Below, one piece after another: positions 8,779 through 18,326 of a stretch of 64,000 nucleotides of DNA (its first letter is position 1; each line of letters starts with the position of its first letter). A model generated the notes under the pieces. It was not told the DNA's origin and made no database searches. It was given only the letters and a program-made list of their open reading frames with translations. Origin of the DNA: Christensenella minuta. Its GTDB lineage: Bacteria > Bacillota > Clostridia > Christensenellales > Christensenellaceae. The position numbers were made by a program, and so were the translations under genes. The DNA lies in assembly GCF_003628755.1 (NCBI RefSeq), contig NZ_CP029256.1, positions 1,755,585-1,819,584 on the forward strand, read 5' to 3'.

Positions 8779-10590
8779 TCACTTTGCGAATCCGCAAAAC
8801 TCCTGTATTCCACACATATTGCACTGCTGCCTGCATTCCTTTGTGGTCTTCTGCTCATAGGCCCGGTCCCGCTCCCGCCGCAAAAACGCTTTGCTGATCC
8901 TGCAATCAAGATGCTCAAACGGCATCACCTCGTCCGCCGCCCGTTCGCGGTTCGCGTAAAATGCGGGATCGATGCCGCAGGCGCGGAATGCTTCCATGTA
9001 ACGTTCCAGCGAAAAAAATTCGTACCACGCATCCATGACCGCTCCGTTTTGATACGCCGCCAGCAGCGCGGGTGCAAGCCGCCGGTCGCCCCGGGCCAGC
9101 ACCGCCTCCAAAAACGAGGTCGACGCATCGTGGTAATTGAATTTCACGCCCTTAATTTTCAGTTTGCCGCGAAGATACTGCTGCTTCTGCGTCAACGTCT
9201 CGATCGTGTCCTGCGCTTCCCACATGAACGGCGTGCACGCCTTGGGCACAAAGCACGACGCCGACACGGTAATATTCAGGAATCCGCGGCGTTTTTCCTT
9301 GGGCACGCTGTAAAACGCTTCGCGGATACTCTTTACCATATCCGCAATACCGTCAAGGTCTTCCACGGTCTCGGTGGGAAGCCCGATCATAAAATACAGT
9401 TTGACGGTGGAAACGCCGCTCTCGAACGCACGCACCACCGCAGCGAGGATTTCTTCCCGCGAAATGTTTTTGTTGATTACGTCGCGCAGCCGTTGGCTCC
9501 CTGCCTCCGGCGCAAAGGTAAGGCCCGTTTTCCGAACCTTCTGCAGCCCCGCCGCAAGGTCTTTCTCAAAGCTGTCGATGCGCAGGGAAGGAAGCGATAC
9601 CGATACGCGCTGGGCGCTGAATTCCTCCACAAGGCCGCTTACCAGTTCGTCGATCTGTGAATAATCCCCGGAGGAAAGCGAGGAAAGGGAAATTTCATCA
9701 TACCCCGTCGCGGCGATTACGTTGCGCGCAGCCGCGCGCACCGTCTCCGCCCGCCGTTCACGCACCGGGCGCATGGCAAACCCCGCCTGGCAAAAGCGGC
9801 AGCCGCGCGGGCAGCCGCGCATGATTTCAAGCGTACAGCGGTCATGCACCGTATTGATGTAGGGCAAAACAGGCTTTTGGACCGTCTGCTCCGCATCGAA
9901 ATTTTCCACAATACGCTTTTTAACCACAGCGGGCGCGCCTTCCCGCCTCACCGCGATCTCGCGTATCGTTCCGTCCTCATTGTAAACAGGCTCGTAAAAG
10001 GAGGGGACATAGACGCCTTCCAGTGCTGCCGCATCCCGCAAAAAAGCTCCGCGGGAAAAGCCCCCTTTTTTATGCCGTGCATACAGGGTGCAAAGCTCCC
10101 GTGTGGCCTCTTCGCCCTCTCCCAGTACAAACAGGTCGAAAAAGTCTGCGATGGGTTCCGGATTCACCGTGCACGCGCCCCCGCCGACTACGACCGGATC
10201 ACTGTCCCGCCTGTCTTTGGCAAAAACCGGAAGCATTCCGAGGTCCAGCATTGCAAGTACGTTGGAATAGCACATTTCATAGGAAAGGTTAATACCCACG
10301 ATATCGAAATCACAAAGCGGCATCCCGCTTTCCAGGGAACACAGAGGTTCGCCGCTGGCGCGCAGCGCCTCGATCATATCCGTCCACGGGCAAAAAACGC
10401 GCTGCGCCCATATTCCGGGAAGCGCATTGATTACTTCATATAAAATATTGATACCGAGATGGCTCATGCCCACCTCGTACGTATCCGCAAAGCAAAGCGC
10501 GAAATTTACATCCGCGTTTTCCTTGACGACACTGTTTAGTTCCCCGCCTGTATAACGCGCAGGCTTTTCCACATGATCGAGTATGCTCAA
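8779..10590 (-). CDS. TIGR03960 family B12-binding/radical SAM protein
   Basis: A 603-residue YgiQ-like radical SAM protein. The N-terminal part (to about 230) resembles a B12-binding fold (NFALCFADTYEVGMSHLGI), and the radical SAM core carries RGCPRGCRFCQAGF, giving the CxxxCxxC ligands of the 4Fe-4S cluster. The C-terminus has four further cysteines (CRQQCNMCGIQEFC). The start is TTG with AAGGAG seven bases upstream. It forms an operon with the TIGR03936 gene 72 bases downstream. Confidence 0.87.
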   Translation of the reverse strand: MSILDHVEKPARYTGGELNSVVKENADVNFALCFADTYEVGMSHLGINILYEVINALPGIWAQRVFCPWTDMIEALRASGEPLCSLESGMPLCDFDIVGINLSYEMCYSNVLAMLDLGMLPVFAKDRRDSDPVVVGGGACTVNPEPIADFFDLFVLGEGEEATRELCTLYARHKKGGFSRGAFLRDAAALEGVYVPSFYEPVYNEDGTIREIAVRREGAPAVVKKRIVENFDAEQTVQKPVLPYINTVHDRCTLEIMRGCPRGCRFCQAGFAMRPVRERRAETVRAAARNVIAATGYDEISLSSLSSGDYSQIDELVSGLVEEFSAQRVSVSLPSLRIDSFEKDLAAGLQKVRKTGLTFAPEAGSQRLRDVINKNISREEILAAVVRAFESGVSTVKLYFMIGLPTETVEDLDGIADMVKSIREAFYSVPKEKRRGFLNITVSASCFVPKACTPFMWEAQDTIETLTQKQQYLRGKLKIKGVKFNYHDASTSFLEAVLARGDRRLAPALLAAYQNGAVMDAWYEFFSLERYMEAFRACGIDPAFYANRERAADEVMPFEHLDCRISKAFLRRERDRAYEQKTTKECRQQCNMCGIQEFCGFAK

Positions 10591-10610
10591 ACAAACACTC
10601 CTTACAATCT

Positions 10611-10636
10611 AAAATGCGGATATGCTCCGCAGCATT
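10611..10636 (-). terminator. Weak candidate terminator after rodA
   Basis: Minus-strand RNA forms TGCGGA/TCCGCA with a five-base loop followed by TTTTAGATT. The short stem makes it uncertain. The rest of the 160 bases between rodA and the radical SAM gene shows nothing I can identify. Confidence 0.35.
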
Positions 10637-10751
10637 CTCTTCAATGAACTCCCGGAAAACAAAGCGAGCCGGGTTCCGCAGGACATGCCCGCAGCCCGTA
10701 AGGCCGCATTCCCGCCTTTCGGCGGAATCGAGCCATAAGGGCGTGTCTTGC

Positions 10752-11948
10752 CTATTGTCCCTGCCATCTCTGCCTGCGCATATCCACGCTGATTACCATG
10801 CCGATGGCAATGCAATTCGTCACCATGCTCGAACCCCCATAGGAGAAGAAAGGAAGCGGGATGCCCGTAACAGGCAATATCCCGACATTCATACCAATGT
10901 TTTCCACTACATGGAAGAGCATCATTGCCGCAACGCCAATGATGATATACGCCCCGAAATCATCGCGCGCGCGCAGGGACAGCATGAATGTGCGCCCGAT
11001 CAGCAGGAAATACAGTATGATGAGCACGATGCCTCCCAGGAAACCGAAAGCCTCCACCGTAACCGCGAAAATAAAGTCATTATGGCTTTCCGGCACATAG
11101 CCAAGCTGCGAAAGCGAACCGGGCGTAAACAGCCCCTTTCCAAAGAACTGGCCCGAACCGATCGCCATCTTGGCCTGATCCACCTGCAGGGTCGCATCCG
11201 CGTCCTGCACAGCCTGCGCATCCGGGCTGAAAAAAGAAAGCAAGCGCGTCCACTGGTAATTGCCCTCTCCGCCTTCCGCCTGTGAAATATAGAGGAGAAA
11301 CAACAGGCCGGCCGCCACTGCGATCAGTATCAGCCAGAGCACAACTTTCCAGTTCACCTTTGCCATAAACAGCATCACAATGAAAACAAATACATACACC
11401 ACCGCCGTGCCGAAGTCAGGCTGGACCGCGATCAAAACGACGGGAAGCAGCATCCGCCACAGCATGGGGAACACATCTGCGAAGGTCTGAATGCCATCAT
11501 CGTTGCCTTCGGTTTTATCGGCAAAAATTTTAGCCAGCACAATAATGATAAGGATCTTACATACCTCCGCCGGCTGGAAGCCGCGGCTGCCGATCATAAA
11601 CCAGCCGGACGTACCTTTCTGTGTGCTGCCGAAAAAGAGCACCGCCACCAGCAGCGCAATACAAATCCAGTAGATCCATTCCGTAAAATGGGCAAGGGTA
11701 TGGTAATCCAGGAGCATCACAAGGAACATGCAGCCAAGGCCGATCAGGAAAAAGATCATTTGCCAGCCCGCGGTTCCAAGGTCCAGGTTCGCCATAAATT
11801 CCGAGAATGTGCTCTCATCGCCCGTAAACGGGGATGCGGTTGCATTTAAGATGGAAAGCAGGCTGTACCCGACCAGGATCACAATGATCGCGACCAGGAA
11901 CCAGTCCACGTATTTCCACATGTTTTTATTGACCAGTTTTCCCTTCAT
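10752..11948 (-). CDS. rodA: SEDS peptidoglycan glycosyltransferase RodA (FtsW/RodA/SpoVE family)
   Basis: A 398-residue polytopic membrane protein that polymerises lipid II into glycan strands, working with a class B PBP. Family marks include FQPAEVCKILIIIVLAK, VPESHNDFIFAVTVE (with the essential Asp of the large outer loop) and FSYGGSSMVTN near the end. The ATG at 11948 has GGAG upstream; the open frame extends further but without family similarity. Context with mreC, mreD and mrdA favours RodA over FtsW. Confidence 0.88.
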   Translation of the reverse strand: MKGKLVNKNMWKYVDWFLVAIIVILVGYSLLSILNATASPFTGDESTFSEFMANLDLGTAGWQMIFFLIGLGCMFLVMLLDYHTLAHFTEWIYWICIALLVAVLFFGSTQKGTSGWFMIGSRGFQPAEVCKILIIIVLAKIFADKTEGNDDGIQTFADVFPMLWRMLLPVVLIAVQPDFGTAVVYVFVFIVMLFMAKVNWKVVLWLILIAVAAGLLFLLYISQAEGGEGNYQWTRLLSFFSPDAQAVQDADATLQVDQAKMAIGSGQFFGKGLFTPGSLSQLGYVPESHNDFIFAVTVEAFGFLGGIVLIILYFLLIGRTFMLSLRARDDFGAYIIIGVAAMMLFHVVENIGMNVGILPVTGIPLPFFSYGGSSMVTNCIAIGMVISVDMRRQRWQGQ

Positions 11949-11976
11949 ATACGCTCCGTAATTCCTCTGCTGTAAC

Positions 11977-12067
11977 AAAAACCGTGCATGCAAGGCCGCC
12001 GCCCCGCATTGCGGCGCGTCCGGCGCGGCGGCAGGTATGCCGCCTGTTTCCTTCCAGGCACGGTTTT
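11977..12067 (-). terminator. Large stem-loop between minE and rodA
   Basis: AAAAACCGTGC (11977-11987) is complementary to GCACGGTTTT (12058-12067) with a GC-rich, internally pairing loop between them; in the minus-strand RNA the second arm runs into UUUUUGUU. It could be a terminator or a partial block separating min from rodA expression. Confidence 0.45.
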
Positions 12068-12124
12068 CACATACAATCTCCGCCTTTCCCCTAAAGCGGG
12101 GCAAGCGTCCGGATCATGCAAAAG

Positions 12125-12412
12125 TCATTTCCCAGCGTTCTTCACCATCTGCTTAATCTTCTTGATGGGTATATTCATCGCGAGCTGCGAAGATACGCCT
12201 TCCTCTTCCTCATTCTGCACGTTTTTGAAATCGATCTCAAACTCCGACTCGTCGATCTCTACGTATTTCGAGATGACCGCCATGATATCCTTCTTAATCA
12301 TATTAATCATGTCGTCGTTCGAGGTCGTTCCCGCACGGTCATAAATCAGGACGAGCTTAAGCCTGTCTTTTGCGACCTGGCTGCTCTTTTTTCTGTTAAA
12401 AAACCATCCCAT
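12125..12412 (-). CDS. minE: Division-site topological specificity factor MinE
   Basis: A 95-residue MinE: short amphipathic N-terminus (MGWFFNRKKSSQVAKDRLK), then the MinD-binding region and dimerisation domain (LVLIYDRAGTT … DMAVI-like). It stimulates MinD ATPase so that MinCD is displaced from midcell. A GGGGGGA box precedes the ATG. It follows minD by 15 bases. Presence of MinE rather than DivIVA/MinJ indicates the oscillating Min system. Confidence 0.92.
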   Translation of the reverse strand: MGWFFNRKKSSQVAKDRLKLVLIYDRAGTTSNDDMINMIKKDIMAVISKYVEIDESEFEIDFKNVQNEEEEGVSSQLAMNIPIKKIKQMVKNAGK

Positions 12413-12427
12413 GTCAAATCCCCCCGC

Positions 12428-13219
12428 TTATTTTGAAAAGAACCGCTTGATCCGGCCGAAGAATCCGGTCTTCTGCTCGAGGTCGAGCATCGGAACGTCT
12501 TCGCCCAAAATGCGCTTCGTGACATTGCGGTACGCTTCTCCCGCAAGGGAAGCGTTGTCCGTCACGGCCGGTTCTCCAAGATTGGAGGAACGGAAAATCA
12601 TTTCATCCTCCGGGATCACGCCAATGAGGTCCACCCCTAAAATCTCCAGCGTGTCGTCAATCGCAAGCATATCGCCCTTGCGTACAAGGTCCGGGCGCAG
12701 GCGGTTGATAAGGAGCCGCACATCGTCAATGCCGTTCGCCGACAAAAGGCCGATGATCCTGTCCGCGTCGCGCACGGAGGAAACCTCCGGGACCGTGACC
12801 ACGATCGCAGATTTTGCCCCCGCCACCGCGTTCTTGAAGCCGCGCTCGATGCCCGCCGGGCAGTCGATCAGCACGTAATCGAATTCACTCTCCAGCTCGG
12901 CGACCAGCTCCTTCATCTGCTCGGGCGCGACCGCCATTTTATTCCTTGTCTGGGCCGCCGGCAGCAAATACAGGCCTTCATAGCGTTTATCCTTAATCAG
13001 AGCCTGTTTTAATTTGCAGGTGCCTTCCACCACGTCCACAAGGTCGTACACAATCCTGTTCTCGAGGCCAAGCACCACGTCAAGGTTGCGAAGCCCGATA
13101 TCGGTATCCACCAAAACCACCTTTTTGCCCTGCATCGCAAGGCCCGTCCCAAGATTCGCCGTCGAAGTCGTTTTACCGACCCCACCCTTGCCGGATGTAA
13201 TCACAATTACGTTTTCCAT
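12428..13219 (-). CDS. minD: Septum-site determining ATPase MinD
   Basis: A 263-residue ParA/MinD ATPase with the deviant Walker A SGKGGVGKTTSTANLG at about residues 9-24, VLVDTDIGLRNLD, and a C-terminal amphipathic membrane-targeting helix (FFGRIKRFFSK). It recruits MinC to the membrane and is cycled by MinE. Preceded by GAGAGGGA. Confidence 0.95.
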   Translation of the reverse strand: MENVIVITSGKGGVGKTTSTANLGTGLAMQGKKVVLVDTDIGLRNLDVVLGLENRIVYDLVDVVEGTCKLKQALIKDKRYEGLYLLPAAQTRNKMAVAPEQMKELVAELESEFDYVLIDCPAGIERGFKNAVAGAKSAIVVTVPEVSSVRDADRIIGLLSANGIDDVRLLINRLRPDLVRKGDMLAIDDTLEILGVDLIGVIPEDEMIFRSSNLGEPAVTDNASLAGEAYRNVTKRILGEDVPMLDLEQKTGFFGRIKRFFSK

Positions 13220-13283
13220 ATATCAAAATCCCTCTCATATATAATACTTCCGAATGAATCGCTTTACTTTCGTGTGGCCCGGC

Positions 13284-13973
13284 TTATTTGACGCTTACAG
13301 GGCGGATAACCACCTTTCCGTCCCGCAGCTCCGCGACCTCCGCGCCATGCACTTCCTCGCGTTCCTTGGGGAACGTCACGACGCGGCCGGAAAGCCGGAG
13401 CTGTTTGGGGCACATATTCACCGCAGCCACGCACACGTCCTTCCTGCCCGAGCAACCCGCATGCGCAAGCCCGCGCAGCCTGCCGAACACCGCAATACTC
13501 CCCCCTGCGATCACTTCGCCGCCCGGATTGACGTCGCCGATTACGACGATATCGCCTTCGCACTCGATGCGCTGTCCGCTGCGCACCGTATTGTTGATGA
13601 AGATCGACTGCGCGTCGAAATATGCGTTGGATACAAGCTCCACCTCGTCCATATACTCGTCTTTTGCAGCCGGATGCGCCGCCGGGGGTTTTTCTATTTT
13701 AAGCTCCGCCTCGCGCATCAGGTCCGCCTCGTCGCCGTACATCACGTCACGGATCCCAAAATCCATCGAAAATACACGCCGGAGCTCCTTGCGCTGCGCC
13801 TCCGAGAGCTTTTTGCCGCGGATGATGACCCTTGTCTCGCTGTCCCTGAAAAAATCCTGGTTCTTTTTCAGTTTTTCCATCAGTTCTTCACGCAGAACGG
13901 GATAAGTAGATCGTTCATCCAGATAGATTTCCAATCCTTTTTCTTTCCCTTTGAACGTAATGATGCCCTGCAT
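13284..13973 (-). CDS. minC: Septum-site determining protein MinC
   Basis: A 229-residue inhibitor of FtsZ assembly. The N-terminal domain (MQGIITFKGKEKGLEIYL) is followed by a linker and the beta-helical C-domain with the usual IVVIGDVNPGGEVIAGGSI and VFGRLRGLAHAG. The ATG at 13973 has GGGAGGG upstream. First gene of minC-minD-minE, with its own promoter at 14032-14060. Confidence 0.93.
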   Translation of the reverse strand: MQGIITFKGKEKGLEIYLDERSTYPVLREELMEKLKKNQDFFRDSETRVIIRGKKLSEAQRKELRRVFSMDFGIRDVMYGDEADLMREAELKIEKPPAAHPAAKDEYMDEVELVSNAYFDAQSIFINNTVRSGQRIECEGDIVVIGDVNPGGEVIAGGSIAVFGRLRGLAHAGCSGRKDVCVAAVNMCPKQLRLSGRVVTFPKEREEVHGAEVAELRDGKVVIRPVSVK

Positions 13974-14031
13974 GTTAAACCCTCCCGCTTGTTCTTCAGG
14001 CCACGGCTGCACGCCCACGGCCACGCAATAC

Positions 14032-14060
14032 ATTATACATGATTCACAGTCCGTGCGCAA
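14032..14060 (-). promoter_or_regulatory. Sigma-A-type promoter for minCDE
   Basis: TTGCGC (14055-14060), a 17-base spacer and a perfect TATAAT (14032-14037) on the minus strand, inside the gap between mrdA and minC. Confidence 0.75.
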
Positions 14061-14081
14061 ATACTCATTCGGCCGGAACCT

Positions 14082-16646
14082 TTAAGGAACCAGCGTATTT
14101 TCCGACGGGAGCGCCGTGCCCGTTTCCTCAGTTTTCCCGTCGAGGTAATATTCAATAATTTCCTTTGCCGCAGGCTCCGCATGCGAGCCGCCGATGCCGT
14201 TCGGGATATAGATCACGACCGCGATCTCCGGGTTCTCGCGCGGCGCGTACGATACGAACCACGCATTGTTTTCAAGGTCGATGTTGGAAACCGTACCGGT
14301 CCCCGTCTTCCCCGCGATCTGGTCTTCATACTTCCATCCGTTAAAAATCGACGTAGTCGAGTTTGCCTGCTCTGCCACCATCTTGGTCATACCTTCCTGG
14401 ATGGCGTTGAAATAAGAATCGCTCGCCTCGATCTTATTGAATACGACCGGCTCCTGCTGCTCGATCACATTGCCGTCGTTGTCGACGATGCTGTCCACGA
14501 TATGCGTTTCATATACATACCCGCCGTTTGCAACCGCCGCAATATACCGCGCGACCGCGATCGGCGTTACTGCCGTCGTGCCCGAGCCGATACCGGTAAT
14601 GATCGTTTGGCGCTTGTTCCACCGCAGCTCGGAAAGATATCCGTTGACGTCGTTGTCCCAGCCGATATTCCTTGAATACGTCTGCGATATTTGGAGTTCC
14701 TCATACAGGATGTCTCTGATCTGGGCGCCAATCTCATAATTGGTAAGGTCTTTGCCCGCCTCTTCGATCAGGCGTTCCGCTGTTTTTTTGAGCTGTTCGT
14801 CCGTATATTCCACGCCCAGCTTGTCTCCGCAGCCGCGCAGGTAATTCATCAGCGTGTTGCGGATCAGGAGGGGCAGGGAGGTTTTTTGCGCCGTCACCTC
14901 CACGCCTTCCGAATTTGTGGCGGCAATCGGCTTGGCCGGGTCGTACAGCACGTTCTGGCTCCCGACCTGCCCGACCACCTCGCCCGTCAGCTCGATGCCG
15001 GTGGAGGAAGTCAGCCCGAATTTCTCGCCCCACTGGGCAAGTGTGTCCGTACTGCCCGTTGTCTGTGCGATCCTGTCGGCTACGACATAGAAGAAATAGT
15101 TGCAGCTGTTTTTGAGTCCCTCAGCCACATCCTGGTCCGCGTGGCTGTGCCACGGCCCGTCCGGGTAGGCCCAGCAAGCAGGGATATGCCCGGTGATCTG
15201 TTCTTCCTTCCGCTCGTCGTCGGTAAGCGGGTACGGTCCCTCGTCGGTAATGCGCGTATCCAGGTTGATCGCGCCTTCCGCAAGCCCTGCCATGCCTGTG
15301 ACCATCTTGAAGATAGAGCCGGGAATTCCCTTGGAGGAAATGGCGTTGTTGAAAAGCGGTCTCGCCGGATCGTCGTTCAGCGCCTGCATCGCCTCTGTGG
15401 AAATCCCGCCCGTAAATAGGTTCGCGTCATAAGACGGATAGCTCGCCATGGCCAGCACCCGGCCCGTGTTGACGTCGAGTACCACCGCCGCGCCGGATTT
15501 TGCCAGATTCATTTTTTCGAGGGTAGAATTCCCTTCCCGGTTTTTCAGGGTCGCCTGCACATCCTCGTTTTCATCATATTCGTCGGGCTTCGCGCTGTTG
15601 TACGCCTCGATCTGTTCGCCATGTACGAAGCTTATATTGTCTTCAAGCGCCTGCTCCACCACCTGCTGCAGCTGCAGGTCAAGCGTCAGGCGCACGTTGT
15701 AGCCGTCGGTGGGCGCCGTATACGACCGCTCGTTGATTACTTTGCCTTTGCTGTTTACCTCCACGACGCGCTTGCCCTGTTTCTCCGAGGAATTGCCCGT
15801 GAGGTATTGCTCCATCGTACTTTCAATACCAGACGCGCCAATGAGGTCGTTCTGGGAATATCCCTTGTCCCCGTAATCCTTGATTGTTTCCTCGTCCGTC
15901 ATCTTTCCGAGATAGCCGACGATATGCGCCGCCACCTCGTCCTTTGGATAGATGCGAATCGAACTTTCGCCTACCTGTATCCCGTCCAGATGATCCGATT
16001 TTCCCTCGATCAGCGCGACCGTATCCATATTCACGTCCTCGCTGATAGTAATGGGAACATAGGCAAGGTAAGAAGAAAGCTGTACCTCCTGCCAGATTGA
16101 AAGCAGCTTGCGCGCCTGTTCGTAGGTATACTCCTCGGGAATGCGGTAGCGAATACGCAGGTCACGGTAGATTTCGTCCGCCGTCGCCGTTGTGGACACA
16201 TACATGTTTTTACGCCAGTTTTTTTCTCGCTTGGCAATGTCCTCCGGGTTCGTGATGCCAAAATCAAAACCGAAAGTGCCGTCCTCGTTGCGCACGATAT
16301 TAAACGTATCGATTGTCGTGCCGCCGCCTTGCTCAATAAGGGCAATGGCTTCGGAGAGGACGCTCGTGTAATATGCCTTATCCGTGGTGCTGTTGCGGGT
16401 GGGGTCCCGCAGGAATTCTATATCATAGCTGCTTTGGTCGTAGGCGAGCGGGATTCCCGTAATATCGGTAATCTGCCCGCGCGTCCCTTTCAGGGTCAGC
16501 GTCCTGATCTTTTTGCTCTCGGACTGCGAGGTAAGCTCACCGCCCTGCGTCAGCGTCAGGTTTCCAAGTCCCGTGCCGAGCGCTATAAAAGCCACAAGTA
16601 CAATCGCCATCACGACGAAAAACCTGTTTTTTAACTTTTTAAACAT
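14082..16646 (-). CDS. mrdA: Penicillin-binding protein 2 (class B, elongation transpeptidase)
   Basis: An 854-residue membrane-anchored D,D-transpeptidase that cross-links side-wall peptidoglycan with RodA. One N-terminal transmembrane helix (FVVMAIVLVAFIALG), a long dimerisation/pedestal region, then the catalytic domain: nucleophile S444 and K447 in GSIFK, S514-C-N516, and K780-T-G. It is longer than the ~600-700 residues common for PBP2, mostly through extra sequence in the catalytic half. It lies 16 bases after mreD. Confidence 0.92.
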   Translation of the reverse strand: MFKKLKNRFFVVMAIVLVAFIALGTGLGNLTLTQGGELTSQSESKKIRTLTLKGTRGQITDITGIPLAYDQSSYDIEFLRDPTRNSTTDKAYYTSVLSEAIALIEQGGGTTIDTFNIVRNEDGTFGFDFGITNPEDIAKREKNWRKNMYVSTTATADEIYRDLRIRYRIPEEYTYEQARKLLSIWQEVQLSSYLAYVPITISEDVNMDTVALIEGKSDHLDGIQVGESSIRIYPKDEVAAHIVGYLGKMTDEETIKDYGDKGYSQNDLIGASGIESTMEQYLTGNSSEKQGKRVVEVNSKGKVINERSYTAPTDGYNVRLTLDLQLQQVVEQALEDNISFVHGEQIEAYNSAKPDEYDENEDVQATLKNREGNSTLEKMNLAKSGAAVVLDVNTGRVLAMASYPSYDANLFTGGISTEAMQALNDDPARPLFNNAISSKGIPGSIFKMVTGMAGLAEGAINLDTRITDEGPYPLTDDERKEEQITGHIPACWAYPDGPWHSHADQDVAEGLKNSCNYFFYVVADRIAQTTGSTDTLAQWGEKFGLTSSTGIELTGEVVGQVGSQNVLYDPAKPIAATNSEGVEVTAQKTSLPLLIRNTLMNYLRGCGDKLGVEYTDEQLKKTAERLIEEAGKDLTNYEIGAQIRDILYEELQISQTYSRNIGWDNDVNGYLSELRWNKRQTIITGIGSGTTAVTPIAVARYIAAVANGGYVYETHIVDSIVDNDGNVIEQQEPVVFNKIEASDSYFNAIQEGMTKMVAEQANSTTSIFNGWKYEDQIAGKTGTGTVSNIDLENNAWFVSYAPRENPEIAVVIYIPNGIGGSHAEPAAKEIIEYYLDGKTEETGTALPSENTLVP

Positions 16647-16662
16647 TCTATCCTTTCCTCAC

Positions 16663-17196
16663 TCAAAGCTCGTCCATAAAATGGGACGATACACGCGGAC
16701 GCATCCACGCCTTCCTGTATAAAAGAGAAACCAACAGGTATGCCAAAAGAAGAAGTCCCCCGCAAAAAGCGGCAGAGGGCAGCATATCCCGAAGAAAAAT
16801 CGCACCCAGATCGAACTGGCGCGCACCCTGCGCAAATACAATCAGCGCCATCACCAGCTCCTTGACAACATAACCGCCCACCCCAATCAGGAAGATATGG
16901 AGCGAATTGAATTTTTCCATCCTGTGCGCCACGATGCTTGCAGCCGCCGCAGCGACCGTGTAAGACAGCGCGTACATGCCGAGCGTCGTGGAAAACATCA
17001 TATCCATCAAAAGCCCCGCCGCCGCTGCAAAAATAATAGGCGTAAGATTTTTTTCAACAAGCACAAGCGCGAGCACAAGCAGCAATACAAGGTCGATCTG
17101 TATGCCGAGGCCCGCAAGGTCGAATGATGCGCTGAAAACCGTGCCCGATAAGATCGTACCAATGACGCCCATCAGGATAAAAACCACATATCTCAT
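16663..17196 (-). CDS. mreD: Rod shape-determining protein MreD
   Basis: A 177-residue, highly hydrophobic protein with about five to six membrane segments (YVVFILMGVIGTIL …). The family is weakly conserved, so the call rests on hydropathy, length and position four bases after mreC and directly before mrdA. Part of the elongasome. Confidence 0.88.
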   Translation of the reverse strand: MRYVVFILMGVIGTILSGTVFSASFDLAGLGIQIDLVLLLVLALVLVEKNLTPIIFAAAAGLLMDMMFSTTLGMYALSYTVAAAAASIVAHRMEKFNSLHIFLIGVGGYVVKELVMALIVFAQGARQFDLGAIFLRDMLPSAAFCGGLLLLAYLLVSLLYRKAWMRPRVSSHFMDEL

Positions 17197-17200
17197 GGCG

Positions 17201-18142
17201 CTACTCCTGCGACTGCGCTGCGTCCGAAGGCTGCGCGGACGGAGACGGGGCCGCCGTTTCGCCGACCGCAGCGCTGCCGATCACTTCATTGGCAGCGGAA
17301 ATCGTGCCCGTTTCTTCGCCGTCCACCGCCGTTACTACAAACACCTCTTCCAGCCGGCGGAAATCCACCGCCGGTTCGATCCTGACATTCTTTCCTTCCG
17401 CTTCCGTATCCGAAGAAGACGCCACCTCCCCAATCAGGAATCCCTTGGGATAAACGCCGTCAAGGCCGGACGTAATGATCTTGTCGCCTTCCGTAATATC
17501 GGCGTCGAGAGGCAGGAACGTAATATACAGGGAATCGTCGAGGGAATTGCTCGAGATCGCGCCCTTGACGATCGCCTGCTCACGCGTACGCTCCATAATG
17601 GACGAAAGGCTGCTGCGCGCGTCGATGATCGCCATCACCTTGGAAGAGTTGAGGCTTACCTCTTCGATACGGCCCACAAGGCCGTCGGCCGTAATCACCG
17701 GCATATTCTCCTTTACGCCGTCCGCCCGTCCAAGGTTGATCGTAAACACGTCAAACCAGTTGCCCGGATTCTTCCCGGTGATCCGCGCAAGCTTCAGTTC
17801 CTGGTTGGTATTGCTCTGCTTATATTCAAGAAGCTCGGCAAGCCTCTCGTTCTCTTTTTTCAGTTCCTCATATTCGCGGGACTTGCTTTTGAATACCTCA
17901 AGCTCACTCTGGAGCTCCTGGTTTTTCTGTTCCTGGTCATCCTTATTGACGAGTCCGTCAAAGAAGCCGCCGATCCCCGACGATACCTGATAGAAGAACT
18001 CCTGCACAGGAGAAAAAATTCCTCCCGCCTGCCCCGCGCTCTGTGAAATGGTGCCGTTGCTGCTGCTCGCAACCAACAGGATTACGAGAACGATGATGAT
18101 AATGACCGTTATAATCAGCGGTTTGTTCCTGAATATGCCCAC
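17201..18142 (-). CDS. mreC: Rod shape-determining protein MreC
   Basis: A 313-residue bitopic protein: one N-terminal transmembrane helix, a coiled-coil (about 65-115, ELQSELEVFKSKSREYEELKK), then the beta domain with ITGKNPGNWFDVFTINLGRADGV and MPVITADGLVGRIEEV. The C-terminus is Ser/Ala/Pro/Gln-rich. It bridges MreB and PBP2 at the membrane. mreB is not in this window. Confidence 0.92.
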   Translation of the reverse strand: MGIFRNKPLIITVIIIIVLVILLVASSSNGTISQSAGQAGGIFSPVQEFFYQVSSGIGGFFDGLVNKDDQEQKNQELQSELEVFKSKSREYEELKKENERLAELLEYKQSNTNQELKLARITGKNPGNWFDVFTINLGRADGVKENMPVITADGLVGRIEEVSLNSSKVMAIIDARSSLSSIMERTREQAIVKGAISSNSLDDSLYITFLPLDADITEGDKIITSGLDGVYPKGFLIGEVASSSDTEAEGKNVRIEPAVDFRRLEEVFVVTAVDGEETGTISAANEVIGSAAVGETAAPSPSAQPSDAAQSQE

Positions 18143-18224
18143 AACCCGTCTGCCTTTCGTATTTACTGAACGCGCCTGCGCGCCCCTGCGGGCCCGTTCT
18201 GCCCGCGAATAAATAATTTGTTCA

Positions 18225-18254
18225 ATTATACCATAAACACAGGAGGTTTGTCAT
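18225..18254 (-). promoter_or_regulatory. Sigma-A-type promoter for mreCD-mrdA
   Basis: ATGACA (18249-18254), an 18-base spacer and TATAAT (18225-18230) preceded by TGG, a possible extended -10, on the minus strand about 85 bases before mreC. Confidence 0.65.
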
Positions 18255-18326
18255 ATTGCGAAGTAAACTTTTTGTAACAATTCCGAAACATGATGATTGT
18301 GTGTGCGCCGCTGTCCTCAAGGCCCG